NCBI RefSeq assembly: GCF_003034845.1
Contig: NZ_PZKC01000016.1
Span: forward strand, 1-48,055
DNA: 48,055 bases
DNA from: Pseudothauera lacus
GTDB lineage: Bacteria; Pseudomonadota; Gammaproteobacteria; Burkholderiales; Rhodocyclaceae
Direction of reading: 5' to 3'
Shown: in pieces, positions 28,033 through 38,832 of the stretch
Layout of the letters: the number at the start of each line of letters is the position of its first letter
Position numbering within the stretch: the first letter of the stretch is position 1
Position numbers and translations under genes: made by a program
Notes under the pieces: generated by a model
The model's database searches: none
What the model was told of the DNA's origin: nothing
What the model saw: the letters and a program-made list of their open reading frames with translations, nothing else

Positions 28033-28680
28033 ATGAGCACGACAGATACCGCCTTCGAACACTGGTGGACCCTCCCCGGGCAGTGGGTCGAACCCCCCAA
28101 CGACCGCCGCCGCAAGGGCTGGAGCGGAGTGCTGCGCGCACCGCTGGCCGACGGCACGGTGTACATCAAGCGCCAGCTCAACTACCTCTGCCGCACCCTC
28201 AGCCACCCCTTCGGCTGGCCCACGGTGAGCCGCGAGTGGCATTACCTGAAGCGTCTGGAAGAGCTCGGCATCCTCGCCCCGCGGCCGCTCTTCCACGGCG
28301 TGCGGCGCAGCGCCGATGGTGTCGAGGCGGTTCTGGTCACCGAGGAACTGAGCGGCTACCTGTCGCTTGCCGACCTGCCCGCAGTCGATGACAGCGTGCA
28401 TGCCGCCATCGCCCGCGAGACCGGCCTCGTCGTCGGCCGCCTGCACCACGCCCGCCTGCAACACTGCTGCCTGTACGACAAGCATGTGATGGTTCGCCTC
28501 GACGAGGGCCGCCCGCCGCGCATTGCCCTCATCGACCTCCAAAAGATGCACCCCTGCCTGACCCGCGCCCGCGCCGCGGCGCGCGACCTGCGGCAGCTGC
28601 AGCGCCGCCAGAGCTTCTTCACCGCCGCCGACTGGGAGATCTTCATGACCGCCCACCAGCAGGCCATCGCCAGGCGCTGA
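28033..28680 (+). CDS. Lipopolysaccharide kinase, InaA family
   Basis: A 215-residue protein of the Kdo/WaaP/InaA kinase group, which phosphorylates lipid A-core sugars or related envelope molecules. Kinase-like elements are visible: WSGVLRAPL, VYIKRQLNY (Lys of the ATP site), SREWHYLKRLEELGI (Glu of the C-helix), LVTEELSG, LHHARLQHCCLYDKHVMV (catalytic-loop equivalent) and IALIDLQKMH (metal-binding Asp). There is no ribosome site: the sequence before the ATG is CCGCCCCC, and the -10 at 28019-28024 would start transcription only a few bases upstream, so the mRNA may be leaderless. It sits between pssA and leuA. Confidence 0.85.
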   Translation: MSTTDTAFEHWWTLPGQWVEPPNDRRRKGWSGVLRAPLADGTVYIKRQLNYLCRTLSHPFGWPTVSREWHYLKRLEELGILAPRPLFHGVRRSADGVEAVLVTEELSGYLSLADLPAVDDSVHAAIARETGLVVGRLHHARLQHCCLYDKHVMVRLDEGRPPRIALIDLQKMHPCLTRARAAARDLRQLQRRQSFFTAADWEIFMTAHQQAIARR

Positions 28681-28711
28681 GCGCTGCCGCAGAAGCCGGC
28701 GGCGGCAGGGT

Positions 28712-28741
28712 TTGCACGCCTCCGGAGAGGTGCTTTATAGT
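28712..28741 (+). promoter_or_regulatory. Promoter of leuA
   Basis: TTGCAC (28712-28717), 18-base spacer, TATAGT (28736-28741). Transcription should start near 28748, giving a leader of about 93 bases containing the hairpin at 28762-28785. Confidence 0.6.
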
Positions 28742-28747
28742 GGCCCG

Positions 28748-28819
28748 ATGACAATCCGGCAGCCCTGCGCGGCACGGCGCAGGGCCCGCCCCCTGCCGCA
28801 CGCGCGCCTGCGCCCCTGA
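28748..28819 (+). other. Leader region of leuA: short ORF overlapping a hairpin
   Basis: A 23-codon ORF starts at an ATG placed at the predicted transcription start and runs to a TGA at 28817-28819. A 9-bp perfect hairpin (28762-28770 with 28777-28785) lies within it. The ORF is Arg/Pro-rich with only two Leu codons and no Leu run, so a classical leucine attenuator is not supported. It may be chance. Confidence 0.3.
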
Positions 28820-28840
28820 ACGACACCCCCAGAGCCGACC

Positions 28841-30376
<1,536 letters not shown>

Positions 30377-30385
30377 AACGGCCGC

Positions 30386-30415
30386 GGGCGGGGCTCGCCT
30401 GCGGCCGCCCCGCCC
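30386..30415. terminator. Hairpin between convergent leuA and the DUF2069 gene
   Basis: GGGCGGGGC (30386-30394) pairs with GCCCCGCCC (30407-30415). It lies in the 39-base gap between the two stops and may end both transcripts. Confidence 0.55.
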
Positions 30416-31437
<1,022 letters not shown>

Positions 31438-31479
31438 TTATATCCTTCCCGCTGCCGCCCGCCCGCGGCCCCGGCCAAG

Positions 31480-32697
31480 ATGAAGCACCTGCTCGCCCTC
31501 CGCGACTTTGCCGCCCTGCTCTACACCCGCTTCAACGCCACCGACTGCCCGCAGGTAGCCGGCAGCCTGGCGTTCACCACCCTGCTCGCGCTGGTGCCGC
31601 TGATCACGGTAGCAATCGCCCTGTTCAGCAACTTCCCCGGCTTTGCCGATCTCGGCACCTCGCTGAAGATCTTCCTGCTGGAGAACCTGCTGCCCGAGCG
31701 CGCCGGCCACATCATCACCACCTACGCCCTGCAGTTCTCCGAAAAGGCCACTGGCCTGACCCTGATCGGCACCGCACTGCTGGTGGTCACCGCCCTGCTG
31801 CTGCTGTCGACCATCGACCGCGTCTTCAACACCATCTGGGGCGTACGCGAACCGCGGCCGCTGATGTTCCGCATCGCCGTGTATTGGTTCGCGCTCACCC
31901 TCGGCCCGCTGGTCCTCGGCGGCAGCGCCTTCGCCTCCGGCTATCTGGTGAGTGCGTCGATGGAGCTGGTCGACCTGCCCTGGCTGGGCGAACTGTCGGC
32001 ACGCCTGCTGCCACCACTGATGCTAGGCGGCTTGTTCAGCTACCTCTACTTCGCCGTTCCCAACCACCCGGTGAAGCCGCTCCACGCCCTCGCCGGCGGC
32101 GCCGTCGCGGCGGTGGTGTTCCTGGTCATGCAGCGCGCCTTCGGCATGTTCATCGCCCAGTTCCCCACCTACACATTGGTCTATGGCGCCTTCGCGGCGC
32201 TGCCGATCTTCCTGGTGTGGCTGTACATGTCGTGGGTGATCGTGCTCGGCGGCGCGCTGATCAGCGCCTCGCTACCGGCCTTCCTGGAACGCCGCGAGGT
32301 GGCGGACAGGTTCCCCGGCGATCGCGCCTGGGGGGCGGTGAACGTCCTCCTCACCCTCGGCACCTGCGGCACGCAGGGCGGCAGCGTCGATTTCGAGCGC
32401 CTGCGGCGCGCCAGCACGCTGGCCGACGACCAGTGCGAGCACATCCTCGGCTGCATGCGTGAAGCTGGCTGGGTGGCGCGCACCGACGAAGGTGAATGGG
32501 TGCTGAGTATCCACCCCGAACAACTGTGCATGTCCGCGGTGGTGGAACTGTTCGCCTTCTCGCCTGCGTGCTGGCAGGCCCTCGCCAGCCCGGGCAGCCC
32601 GGCCGCGGAGCTTGCCGAACGCCTCGCCGGGGCCTGCCGCGCTGCCGACCTCAGCCTCGCCAGTCTGCTCGAAGGCAGGGAGGCTCAGGTCGGATAG
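31480..32697 (+). CDS. YihY/BrkB family inner-membrane protein
   Basis: A 405-residue protein of the YihY family (formerly annotated as ribonuclease BN). The N-terminal 270 residues hold about six helices with the family motifs FNATDCPQVAGSLAFTTLLAL and FNTIWGVREPRPL. The C-terminal 120 residues are soluble, with a winged-helix-like stretch (TLADDQCEHILGCMREAGWV). The role is unsettled; members have been tied to serum resistance and envelope transport. A TAGAAT at 31426 may be a -10. Its end overlaps the convergent next gene by 13 bases. Confidence 0.9.
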   Translation: MKHLLALRDFAALLYTRFNATDCPQVAGSLAFTTLLALVPLITVAIALFSNFPGFADLGTSLKIFLLENLLPERAGHIITTYALQFSEKATGLTLIGTALLVVTALLLLSTIDRVFNTIWGVREPRPLMFRIAVYWFALTLGPLVLGGSAFASGYLVSASMELVDLPWLGELSARLLPPLMLGGLFSYLYFAVPNHPVKPLHALAGGAVAAVVFLVMQRAFGMFIAQFPTYTLVYGAFAALPIFLVWLYMSWVIVLGGALISASLPAFLERREVADRFPGDRAWGAVNVLLTLGTCGTQGGSVDFERLRRASTLADDQCEHILGCMREAGWVARTDEGEWVLSIHPEQLCMSAVVELFAFSPACWQALASPGSPAAELAERLAGACRAADLSLASLLEGREAQVG

Positions 32698-34196
32698 GGA
32701 TCGATCTCGTACTGGAACATCTCGATGTTGGCCGTCTGCATGTCCAGACTGATGACCCGCCCCTGGGCGACATAGAGATGATCGGCGTCGTCGACAAGGA
32801 CGAAGCGACGCGACGAATAGGAGCCGGTCTTGACCACGATGGCCGGCTTGGTGCGCACACCTTCGAGCGGCTGCAGGATCAGCGCCGGCGCCATCGTCTT
32901 GACGGTGTCGGCACCGCGAAAGCCCACCGAGGCAGAGCTGCCGCCGGTGCCCACCACCTGCAGGCCAAGCTCGACCTGCTCGGCCGATTCAGTGCGAATC
33001 CAGCGTACCACGCAGATCGACCACGGCTTGCCGGCATCTGCCCGCAGCGCGAGCACCATGCCGGCACTGAGCATGCCCTGCACACCGGAGACGCTCATGA
33101 TCGCGTAGCCACCGGGGCTCTCGTTGCGCACCGCCCACTGGGCGATGCGCGCACGCTCCTCGCCATGGCGGAACATCTCCCAGATCGCCCGCAAGCCGGC
33201 ACACACCTGCACGCTGTAGGCCTTGTCCAGGCGTGGCTGCTCGCGCTGCGGCGCTTCCGCCCAGCGCTGCGTCATGCGGCGCAGGAGGTTGAGCGCCTCG
33301 ACCGGCGGCAGACCCGCGGGCAGGCCCGAGGTATCGGGTTCGAGCAGTTCGGCGTCGCGCTCCAGGCCCACCACCTCGGCCTGGGCAATGCGTTCTTCCA
33401 GCCACTCCATGCGCGCCGCAGCATGCAGGGCGAGGCCACGCGCACTGAAATGGACCAGTTCGGGCACCGCCGGCGGCGCGCGCCGGACGGTAGCGACCGG
33501 TGGCGCATCGCGCGTGGGGTCAAGCCAGAACGCCGCGCCGTCGCCTTCCGGGGCCTCGTGACTGATCTCGGCAGCGACCTGGGCCAGCTCGAGAAACTCG
33601 CGCACCCACAGCAGTTCGCGACCGGTCAGACTCTCCGGCTGCAGCACCGCCAGCGCGAAGATGCGCGCAGCCTCGCCACGCACCTCGCGGTGATGTTCGT
33701 CATCGGCGTCGACGGACGCGCTGCTGCCCAGCAGGGCCAGCACACGCAGCCAGAATCCCGCCGGCGCCGCGGCACCGATCATCGATGCGAGCAGATGCGC
33801 CTCGGCCGCCAGCCGCAGCGCACGACGCGCCAACGGCACGATGTCGGCATGCAGCGCGCGCGCCCAACGGCCGCGCCCTTCCTCGACGAGGCGCTCCAGC
33901 CCGCTGGCAAGATCGAGCAAGGCGTCGATGAGCGCTTCGGCAGGCACGCGCAGCGCGCGCGGCAACGGCAGGGAGGCGTCGAGCAGGCGGATACGGAAGC
34001 GCTCGCAGATATCCAGCGCGCGGACATCCATCAGCGCCAGACAGGAACGGAACTCCCCCGCCGGCACCCCGGGGTTGCGCAGCACCGCATAGTGCGTGCG
34101 CAGCGCGCCGAGGTCGGCCTCCGGATCGTCATCTGGTTCGGCGGCCAGCCAGGCTTTCACGGCATCCAGCGCGGCGGGTTCGGGAGGCGCAAGCAT
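32685..34196 (-). CDS. Large protein with C-terminal PilZ-like domain
   Basis: A 503-residue cytoplasmic protein without membrane segments. The N-terminal 370 residues are mainly Ala/Leu/Arg-rich helices with no family I can name. The C-terminal 130 residues look like a PilZ-type beta barrel: Arg residues in FRHGEERARIAQW and then the NxSxGG signature in VRNESPGGYAI, followed by ALRADAGKPWSICVVRWIR. PilZ domains bind cyclic di-GMP through these Arg and N/DxSxxG residues, so it may be an effector of surface attachment or exopolysaccharide, which would fit a PEP-CTERM-bearing organism. It is divergent from rpsP, convergent with yihY, and the start has no strong ribosome site. Confidence 0.65.
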   Translation of the reverse strand: MLAPPEPAALDAVKAWLAAEPDDDPEADLGALRTHYAVLRNPGVPAGEFRSCLALMDVRALDICERFRIRLLDASLPLPRALRVPAEALIDALLDLASGLERLVEEGRGRWARALHADIVPLARRALRLAAEAHLLASMIGAAAPAGFWLRVLALLGSSASVDADDEHHREVRGEAARIFALAVLQPESLTGRELLWVREFLELAQVAAEISHEAPEGDGAAFWLDPTRDAPPVATVRRAPPAVPELVHFSARGLALHAAARMEWLEERIAQAEVVGLERDAELLEPDTSGLPAGLPPVEALNLLRRMTQRWAEAPQREQPRLDKAYSVQVCAGLRAIWEMFRHGEERARIAQWAVRNESPGGYAIMSVSGVQGMLSAGMVLALRADAGKPWSICVVRWIRTESAEQVELGLQVVGTGGSSASVGFRGADTVKTMAPALILQPLEGVRTKPAIVVKTGSYSSRRFVLVDDADHLYVAQGRVISLDMQTANIEMFQYEIDPYPT

Positions 34197-34314
34197 GTTC
34201 CACAGTACGAGAGTTCGATGGAGTGCATTCTATTCAAGAATTGCAATCCCCGGCAGTTCTTGTGTGGCGGGCTGCCGACCGCATCACGCCGGAGTCGTTT
34301 CACTCATACGCGCC

Positions 34315-34343
34315 TTGCCTGAAAGAAAGGATTCCGCTAAAAT
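34315..34343 (+). promoter_or_regulatory. Sigma-70 promoter of the rpsP operon
   Basis: TTGCCT (34315-34320), 17-base spacer, TAAAAT (34338-34343). It predicts a leader of about 30 bases ending in an AGGA ribosome site before the rpsP ATG. Confidence 0.7.
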
Positions 34344-34379
34344 CTCGCGTTTTTCGCATCTACCGATCAGGATAAAAAG

Positions 34380-34628
34380 ATGGTCGTCATTCGCCTTGCC
34401 CGTGGTGGCGCCAAAAAGCGCCCGTTCTTCAGCATCGTTGCCGCCGATTCGCGCAACCGTCGTGACGGTCGCTTCATCGAGCGCGTCGGTTTCTACAACC
34501 CGGTCGCCTCCGGCGCCGAGCAGACTCTGGTGGTGAACACCGAGCGCCTCACCTACTGGCAACAGAACGGCGCCCAGCTGTCGCCGACCGTTGCCCGCCT
34601 GGTCAAGCAGGCCGCTGCCGCCGCCTGA
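34380..34628 (+). CDS. rpsP: 30S ribosomal protein S16
   Basis: A small-subunit ribosomal protein of 82 residues. It starts with the typical [16 protein letters not shown] and has [15 protein letters not shown] and [17 protein letters not shown]. It is the first gene of the conserved rpsP-rimM-trmD-rplS operon, with a sigma-70 promoter just upstream. rimM begins 20 bases after its stop. Confidence 0.98.
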   Translation: MVVIRLARGGAKKRPFFSIVAADSRNRRDGRFIERVGFYNPVASGAEQTLVVNTERLTYWQQNGAQLSPTVARLVKQAAAAA

Positions 34629-34648
34629 GCGGCGGCGCGCACGCGCAG

Positions 34649-35155
34649 ATGATCGTACTGGGGCGCATCGTCGCCCCTTTTGGCGTTCAGGGTTGGGTCA
34701 AGATTCATCCCTTCGGGGATGATCCATTGTCCTGGCGCCGCATGCCGCAGTGGTGGCTGGCCGCCGACGAGAACGCCAGCGCAGACGCCTGGCGCCCTCT
34801 CACCCTGCGGGCCTGCCGTGCGCATGGCAAGGCCCTGGTGGCTGCCTTTGCGGAGGCTGGCGACCGCAACGCCGCCGAAGCCCTGCAGGGCATGTATGTC
34901 GGCGCGCCGCGCGAAGCCCTGCCGGCGCCCGCCGAGGACGAGTACTACTGGCATGACCTGATCGGTCTGGCGGTGTACAACGAACGCGACGAGGCCCTCG
35001 GAACGGTATCGGGGCTGCTGTCTACCGGCGCGCATGATGTACTGCAGGTCAAGGAAGGCGACGATGAGCGGCTGATCCCGTTCGTCGCCGCCTACGTACT
35101 GGAAGTGGATCTCGCTGCACGCCGCGTCAAGGTGGCGTGGGAGCGGGACTGGTAG
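34649..35155 (+). CDS. rimM: Ribosome maturation factor RimM
   Basis: A 168-residue assembly factor that binds S19 and helps mature the 30S head. The N-terminal barrel has VLGRIVAPFGVQGWVKIHPF. The C-terminal PRC barrel has YYWHDLIGLAVYN and ends with IPFVAAYVLEVDL. It is the second gene of the operon; trmD follows 21 bases later. Confidence 0.95.
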   Translation: MIVLGRIVAPFGVQGWVKIHPFGDDPLSWRRMPQWWLAADENASADAWRPLTLRACRAHGKALVAAFAEAGDRNAAEALQGMYVGAPREALPAPAEDEYYWHDLIGLAVYNERDEALGTVSGLLSTGAHDVLQVKEGDDERLIPFVAAYVLEVDLAARRVKVAWERDW

Positions 35156-35176
35156 CAGGATCTGGATGAGGATGCA

Positions 35177-35977
35177 GTGAAACAGGCCAGCGACTCCGCC
35201 CCGCGGCGTTTCGATGTCGTCACCCTGTTTCCGGAGATGTTCGCCGCCCTGACCGGCAGCGGCATCACCCGGCGCGCACTGGAACGGCGTTTGTACGAGA
35301 TCGCCTTCCACAACCCGCGCGACTTCACTGACGACCCTCATCGCACGGTTGACGATCGCCCTTACGGCGGCGGCCCCGGCATGGTGATGCTGCCGGCACC
35401 GCTGGAAGAGGCCATCGAACGCGCGCGCAGAGCGCAGGTGGCCGCTTGCGGTGCCCCTGGCCGGGTGATCTACCTGTCGCCCCAGGGGCGTCGGCTGGAC
35501 CATCAGGCGGTGATGGAATTGCTCGCCGGGCAGTCGCTGACGCTGCTCTGCGGGCGTTATGAAGGGGTCGACCAGCGGGTACTCGAACGCTGCGTCGATG
35601 AAGAGATTTCGCTGGGCGACTTCGTGCTGTCCGGCGGCGAACTGCCCGCCATGGTGCTCATCGATGCCCTGGTGCGGCAACTGCCTGGAGCCCTCAACGA
35701 TGCCGACTCGGCACGCGAGGACTCCTTCGCCGACGGCCTGCTCGACTGCCCGCACTACACCCGCCCCGAGAACTACCATGGGGTGGCGGTGCCGGCGGTC
35801 CTGCTCTCCGGCAACCACGCCGCAATACGGCGCTGGCGGCTCAAGCAGGCCCTCGGCGCCACCTGGCGGCGGCGCCCCGACCTGCTTGCAGGACGGACGC
35901 TGAGCAAGGAAGAAATGAACCTGCTTGAGGAATTCAGGCAGGAGCAGGAAGGGAGTACGGGCCGCCAGACGGACTGA
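35177..35977 (+). CDS. trmD: tRNA (guanine-N1)-methyltransferase
   Basis: TrmD makes m1G37 in tRNAs, preventing frameshifting. The product is 266 residues. The trefoil-knot SPOUT fold shows as [50 protein letters not shown] and [19 protein letters not shown] start at 35177 gives the standard N-terminus. It lies between rimM and rplS, with 80 bases before rplS. Confidence 0.96.
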   Translation: MKQASDSAPRRFDVVTLFPEMFAALTGSGITRRALERRLYEIAFHNPRDFTDDPHRTVDDRPYGGGPGMVMLPAPLEEAIERARRAQVAACGAPGRVIYLSPQGRRLDHQAVMELLAGQSLTLLCGRYEGVDQRVLERCVDEEISLGDFVLSGGELPAMVLIDALVRQLPGALNDADSAREDSFADGLLDCPHYTRPENYHGVAVPAVLLSGNHAAIRRWRLKQALGATWRRRPDLLAGRTLSKEEMNLLEEFRQEQEGSTGRQTD

Positions 35978-36057
35978 ACTCCCATTACAAACCGCGTGCA
36001 TCAGGTCCGCCTGCTCTGCGCGCAAGGCCACTGGCCATTGAAACGACAGGAGTCACA

Positions 36058-36450
36058 ATGAACCTGATTCAGCAGATCGAGCAGGAAGAGATCGCCCGCC
36101 TGAGCGAAGGCAAGACCATTCCGGCATTCGCCCCCGGCGACACCGTGGTCGTGCAGGTGAAGGTCAAGGAAGGTACCCGCGAACGTCTCCAGGCCTACGA
36201 AGGCGTGGTCATCGCCAAGCGCAACCGCGGTCTCAACTCCAGCTTCATCGTTCGCAAGATCTCCTCCGGCGAAGGCGTGGAACGGACTTTCCAGACCTAC
36301 TCCCCGCTGGTTGCCAGCATCGAGGTCAAGCGTCGCGGTGACGTACGTCGTGCCAAGCTGTACTACCTGCGTCAGCGTTCCGGCAAGTCCGCACGGATCA
36401 AGGAAAAGCTGGACTGGAAGGCGGTTGCTGCCAAGAAGCAGCAAGGCTGA
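36058..36450 (+). CDS. rplS: 50S ribosomal protein L19
   Basis: A large-subunit ribosomal protein of 130 residues near the 30S-50S interface. Typical segments include [35 protein letters not shown] and [14 protein letters not shown]. It has a good ribosome site (GACAGGAG). It is the last gene of the operon, followed by a strong terminator. Confidence 0.98.
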   Translation: MNLIQQIEQEEIARLSEGKTIPAFAPGDTVVVQVKVKEGTRERLQAYEGVVIAKRNRGLNSSFIVRKISSGEGVERTFQTYSPLVASIEVKRRGDVRRAKLYYLRQRSGKSARIKEKLDWKAVAAKKQQG

Positions 36451-36475
36451 GCAGTCCCGCTCACCGGCAGGAAAG

Positions 36476-36504
36476 GAAACGGGCCCACGCGGGCCCGTTT
36501 TTTT
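36476..36504. terminator. Terminator of the rpsP-rplS operon
   Basis: ACGGGCCC (36479-36486), loop ACGC, GGGCCCGT (36491-36498), then a run of seven T, with A-rich sequence on the other side. It may also end the convergent lptFG transcript. Confidence 0.9.
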
Positions 36505-36532
36505 GTCCACCGCAGCCCCGGGGGCGCCTCGC

Positions 36533-37612
36533 TCAGCGTCGGTCGACGATATACAGCAGCGTACCGGCGGCCACCAGGAAGATCACGCTGGGCGTGAACG
36601 CGGCAACGATCGGCGGCCAGGCGTTGATCACACCAAGGTTCGAGAACAGGCCGTTGAGGAGATGGAAGCCCACCCCCAGCATGATGCCGAAGAACACCTT
36701 CACGCTCACCGCACCCATGCGGTCGTGCATGAAGGCGAAGGGCAGCGCCAGGGCCATCATCACCAGCGCGGCGAAGGGATAGACGACCTTCTTCCACAGC
36801 GCAATCTCGAAGCGTTCCGCGCTCTGGCGGTTCTCATGCAGGTGGCGGATATAGGCGTACAGGGCCGCCACCGACATGCGCTCGGGCGACACCATCAGCA
36901 CACTCAGCACCTCCGGAGTGAGATCCGAACGCCAGACGACCTCCGCCTGTTCTACCACCGCGGTGGCATCGTCACCGAACAGCGTCTGCTGCACGCCGCG
37001 CAGACGCCAGCCGCGCAGGGCGGGATCGTAGGTGCCACGCTCGGCAACACTCACCGTACGCATCGCCATCTCCTCGTCGAACTCGAAGATGCGGATGTTC
37101 TCCATGCTGCGATCGGGGCGTACCGTGCGCACATTGACGAAGCGCGGGCCGTCCTTCACCCACAGACCGGAGCGCAGTTGCTGGGAGACGGTGGCACTGG
37201 TGGCGGTCAGCCGCCACTGTTGCGCCGCCCGCTCGGCGGGCGGCGCAAGATACTCGCCGACCACGAAGGTGAGCAGCGCAAAGCCCACCCCGATCAGCGC
37301 CAGGATGCGCAGCAGGGCCACGTTGGAAAGCCCCGAAGCCCGCATCACGGTAATCTCGGAATGGCGTGCGAGCGTGGTAAGGGCATACAGGGTGCCGATC
37401 AGCACGGCGATGGGCATCAGCTCATAAACCCGGCTGGGCAGGGTCATGAGGATGAAGATCGCCGCATGGTGAAGTTCATAGCCCTGCTTGCCGATGTCTT
37501 CGAGTTCGTTGATGAAGTCGAAGAAGGCAAACAGCCCCAGAAAGGCCACCAGCACCAGCAGCGTGGCCGCGAGGATCTCGCTGGCGAGGTAACGCCACAG
37601 CACCTTGCTCAT
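36533..37612 (-). CDS. lptG: LPS export permease LptG
   Basis: One of two membrane subunits of the LptB2FG ABC transporter that extracts lipopolysaccharide from the inner membrane. The product is 359 residues with the YjgP/YjgQ layout: helices near residues 9-31, 54-76 and 98-120, a periplasmic beta-jellyroll (about 135-260), then three C-terminal helices. The segment ITVMRASGLS, in the first cytoplasmic coupling region, contacts LptB in homologues. The ATG at 37612 overlaps the lptF stop by ATGA. The ATPase gene lptB is not here. Confidence 0.94.
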   Translation of the reverse strand: MSKVLWRYLASEILAATLLVLVAFLGLFAFFDFINELEDIGKQGYELHHAAIFILMTLPSRVYELMPIAVLIGTLYALTTLARHSEITVMRASGLSNVALLRILALIGVGFALLTFVVGEYLAPPAERAAQQWRLTATSATVSQQLRSGLWVKDGPRFVNVRTVRPDRSMENIRIFEFDEEMAMRTVSVAERGTYDPALRGWRLRGVQQTLFGDDATAVVEQAEVVWRSDLTPEVLSVLMVSPERMSVAALYAYIRHLHENRQSAERFEIALWKKVVYPFAALVMMALALPFAFMHDRMGAVSVKVFFGIMLGVGFHLLNGLFSNLGVINAWPPIVAAFTPSVIFLVAAGTLLYIVDRR

Positions 37613-38697
37613 GCGCGCGCCCGCCAGAACGGCGACACCGCCAGGCGGCGGTAGAACATCAGCCCCAGCAGCAGCACCATCACCAGGTGCGGCAACAGCA
37701 GGCCGACCTCGAAGGACAGCCGCCCGCGCGCCACCCACGACTGGCAGATGGAGATTGCGTTGCTGTAGATCAGATAGGTAAGGATGGCGACGATGAGGTT
37801 GTTGGTGCGCCCCGCGCGGGGATTCACGAAGGACAGCGGGATCGCCAGCAAGGCCAGCAGCAGGGCCGCGATCGGTGCGCCGATGCGCCCCAGCAGTTCC
37901 CCGAGATTGCGCGCATGAGGATCGGCAAGCAACTCCCCGGTGCTCATCGCGCGCCCGCGCACGCTCTGGGTTACCGCGGAACGCTGCTCGATGAGCACCG
38001 AATAGCGCTCGAACTCCATCACCCGGTAAGCCGCGCTGCCGGGCTGACCCTCATAGCGGCGGCCGTCCTCCAGCACCACGTAGCGGTCGCCATCGGCATC
38101 GACAAGCACCGTCCCCTCGGCGGCGACGATGATGCCATGACGGCCGCCCTCGCCCTCCGCTTCGCTGCTGACGAAGACGTTGCGCACCTTGCCATCCTCT
38201 CCGGCACCGACCTCGACGAAGAACACGCGCTGCGCGCCCGCCGACTCGCGGAACACCCCCGGCGCCACCCGCGCGCTGTCGTCGCGGCTCTCGATACGGT
38301 CGCGGTAATCGATGTTCATGCGCTCGGCCCACGGCCCCAGGTACAGCGACCCCGCCGCCACCACGGCGGCGATGGGCACGGCGAAGCGCAGCACCGGCCC
38401 TATCCACGCCGTCAGCGGCACACCGGCGGCGAACCACACCACCATCTCGGAATCCTTGTAGCTGCGCGACAGGGACATCAGCACGGCGATGAACAGGGTC
38501 AGCGACAGCACCACCGGCAGGCGCGCCAGAGCGCCGTAACCGATCAACGCCAGCACCGCGTCGGCGGGTACGCGCCCGCCCGCGGCATCCCCGAGCATGC
38601 GGATCAGCACCGTGGTGATCAGCACCGCGAAGAGCGCGACGAAAACCGCCGCCGCGGAATGGGAGAACTCGCGCAGCAGCGCGCGCTGGAAGATCAT
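37609..38697 (-). CDS. lptF: LPS export permease LptF
   Basis: The partner permease of LptG, 362 residues, same fold. It opens with IFQRALLREFSHSAAAVFVAL, has the coupling-helix region SLSRSYKDSEMVVWFAAGV, a periplasmic jellyroll (about residues 130-260) and C-terminal helices with PIAALLLALLAIPLSFVNPRAG. The open frame runs far upstream, antisense to pepA, but the ATG at 38697 gives the normal family start. It is divergent from pepA with a 135-bp shared spacer, as in many proteobacteria. Confidence 0.94.
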   Translation of the reverse strand: MIFQRALLREFSHSAAAVFVALFAVLITTVLIRMLGDAAGGRVPADAVLALIGYGALARLPVVLSLTLFIAVLMSLSRSYKDSEMVVWFAAGVPLTAWIGPVLRFAVPIAAVVAAGSLYLGPWAERMNIDYRDRIESRDDSARVAPGVFRESAGAQRVFFVEVGAGEDGKVRNVFVSSEAEGEGGRHGIIVAAEGTVLVDADGDRYVVLEDGRRYEGQPGSAAYRVMEFERYSVLIEQRSAVTQSVRGRAMSTGELLADPHARNLGELLGRIGAPIAALLLALLAIPLSFVNPRAGRTNNLIVAILTYLIYSNAISICQSWVARGRLSFEVGLLLPHLVMVLLLGLMFYRRLAVSPFWRARA

Positions 38698-38832
38698 CGC
38701 GGAGAAGCCGGACGGACGCTGGCGACCCCGGCGCTCAATGCCGCGCGGCAGAGCGGGTTTTGACGGCCTTGCCGCGAAAGGGCCATAATCGGCAGCATTT
38801 ATGCAACAAGCGTCCAGCTGAGGTAAGAGGCG

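Noticed and set aside
28748-28819. Classical leucine attenuator peptide before leuA
   Set aside because: The short ORF has only two scattered Leu codons and the hairpin has no T run, so leucine-sensing attenuation is not supported.
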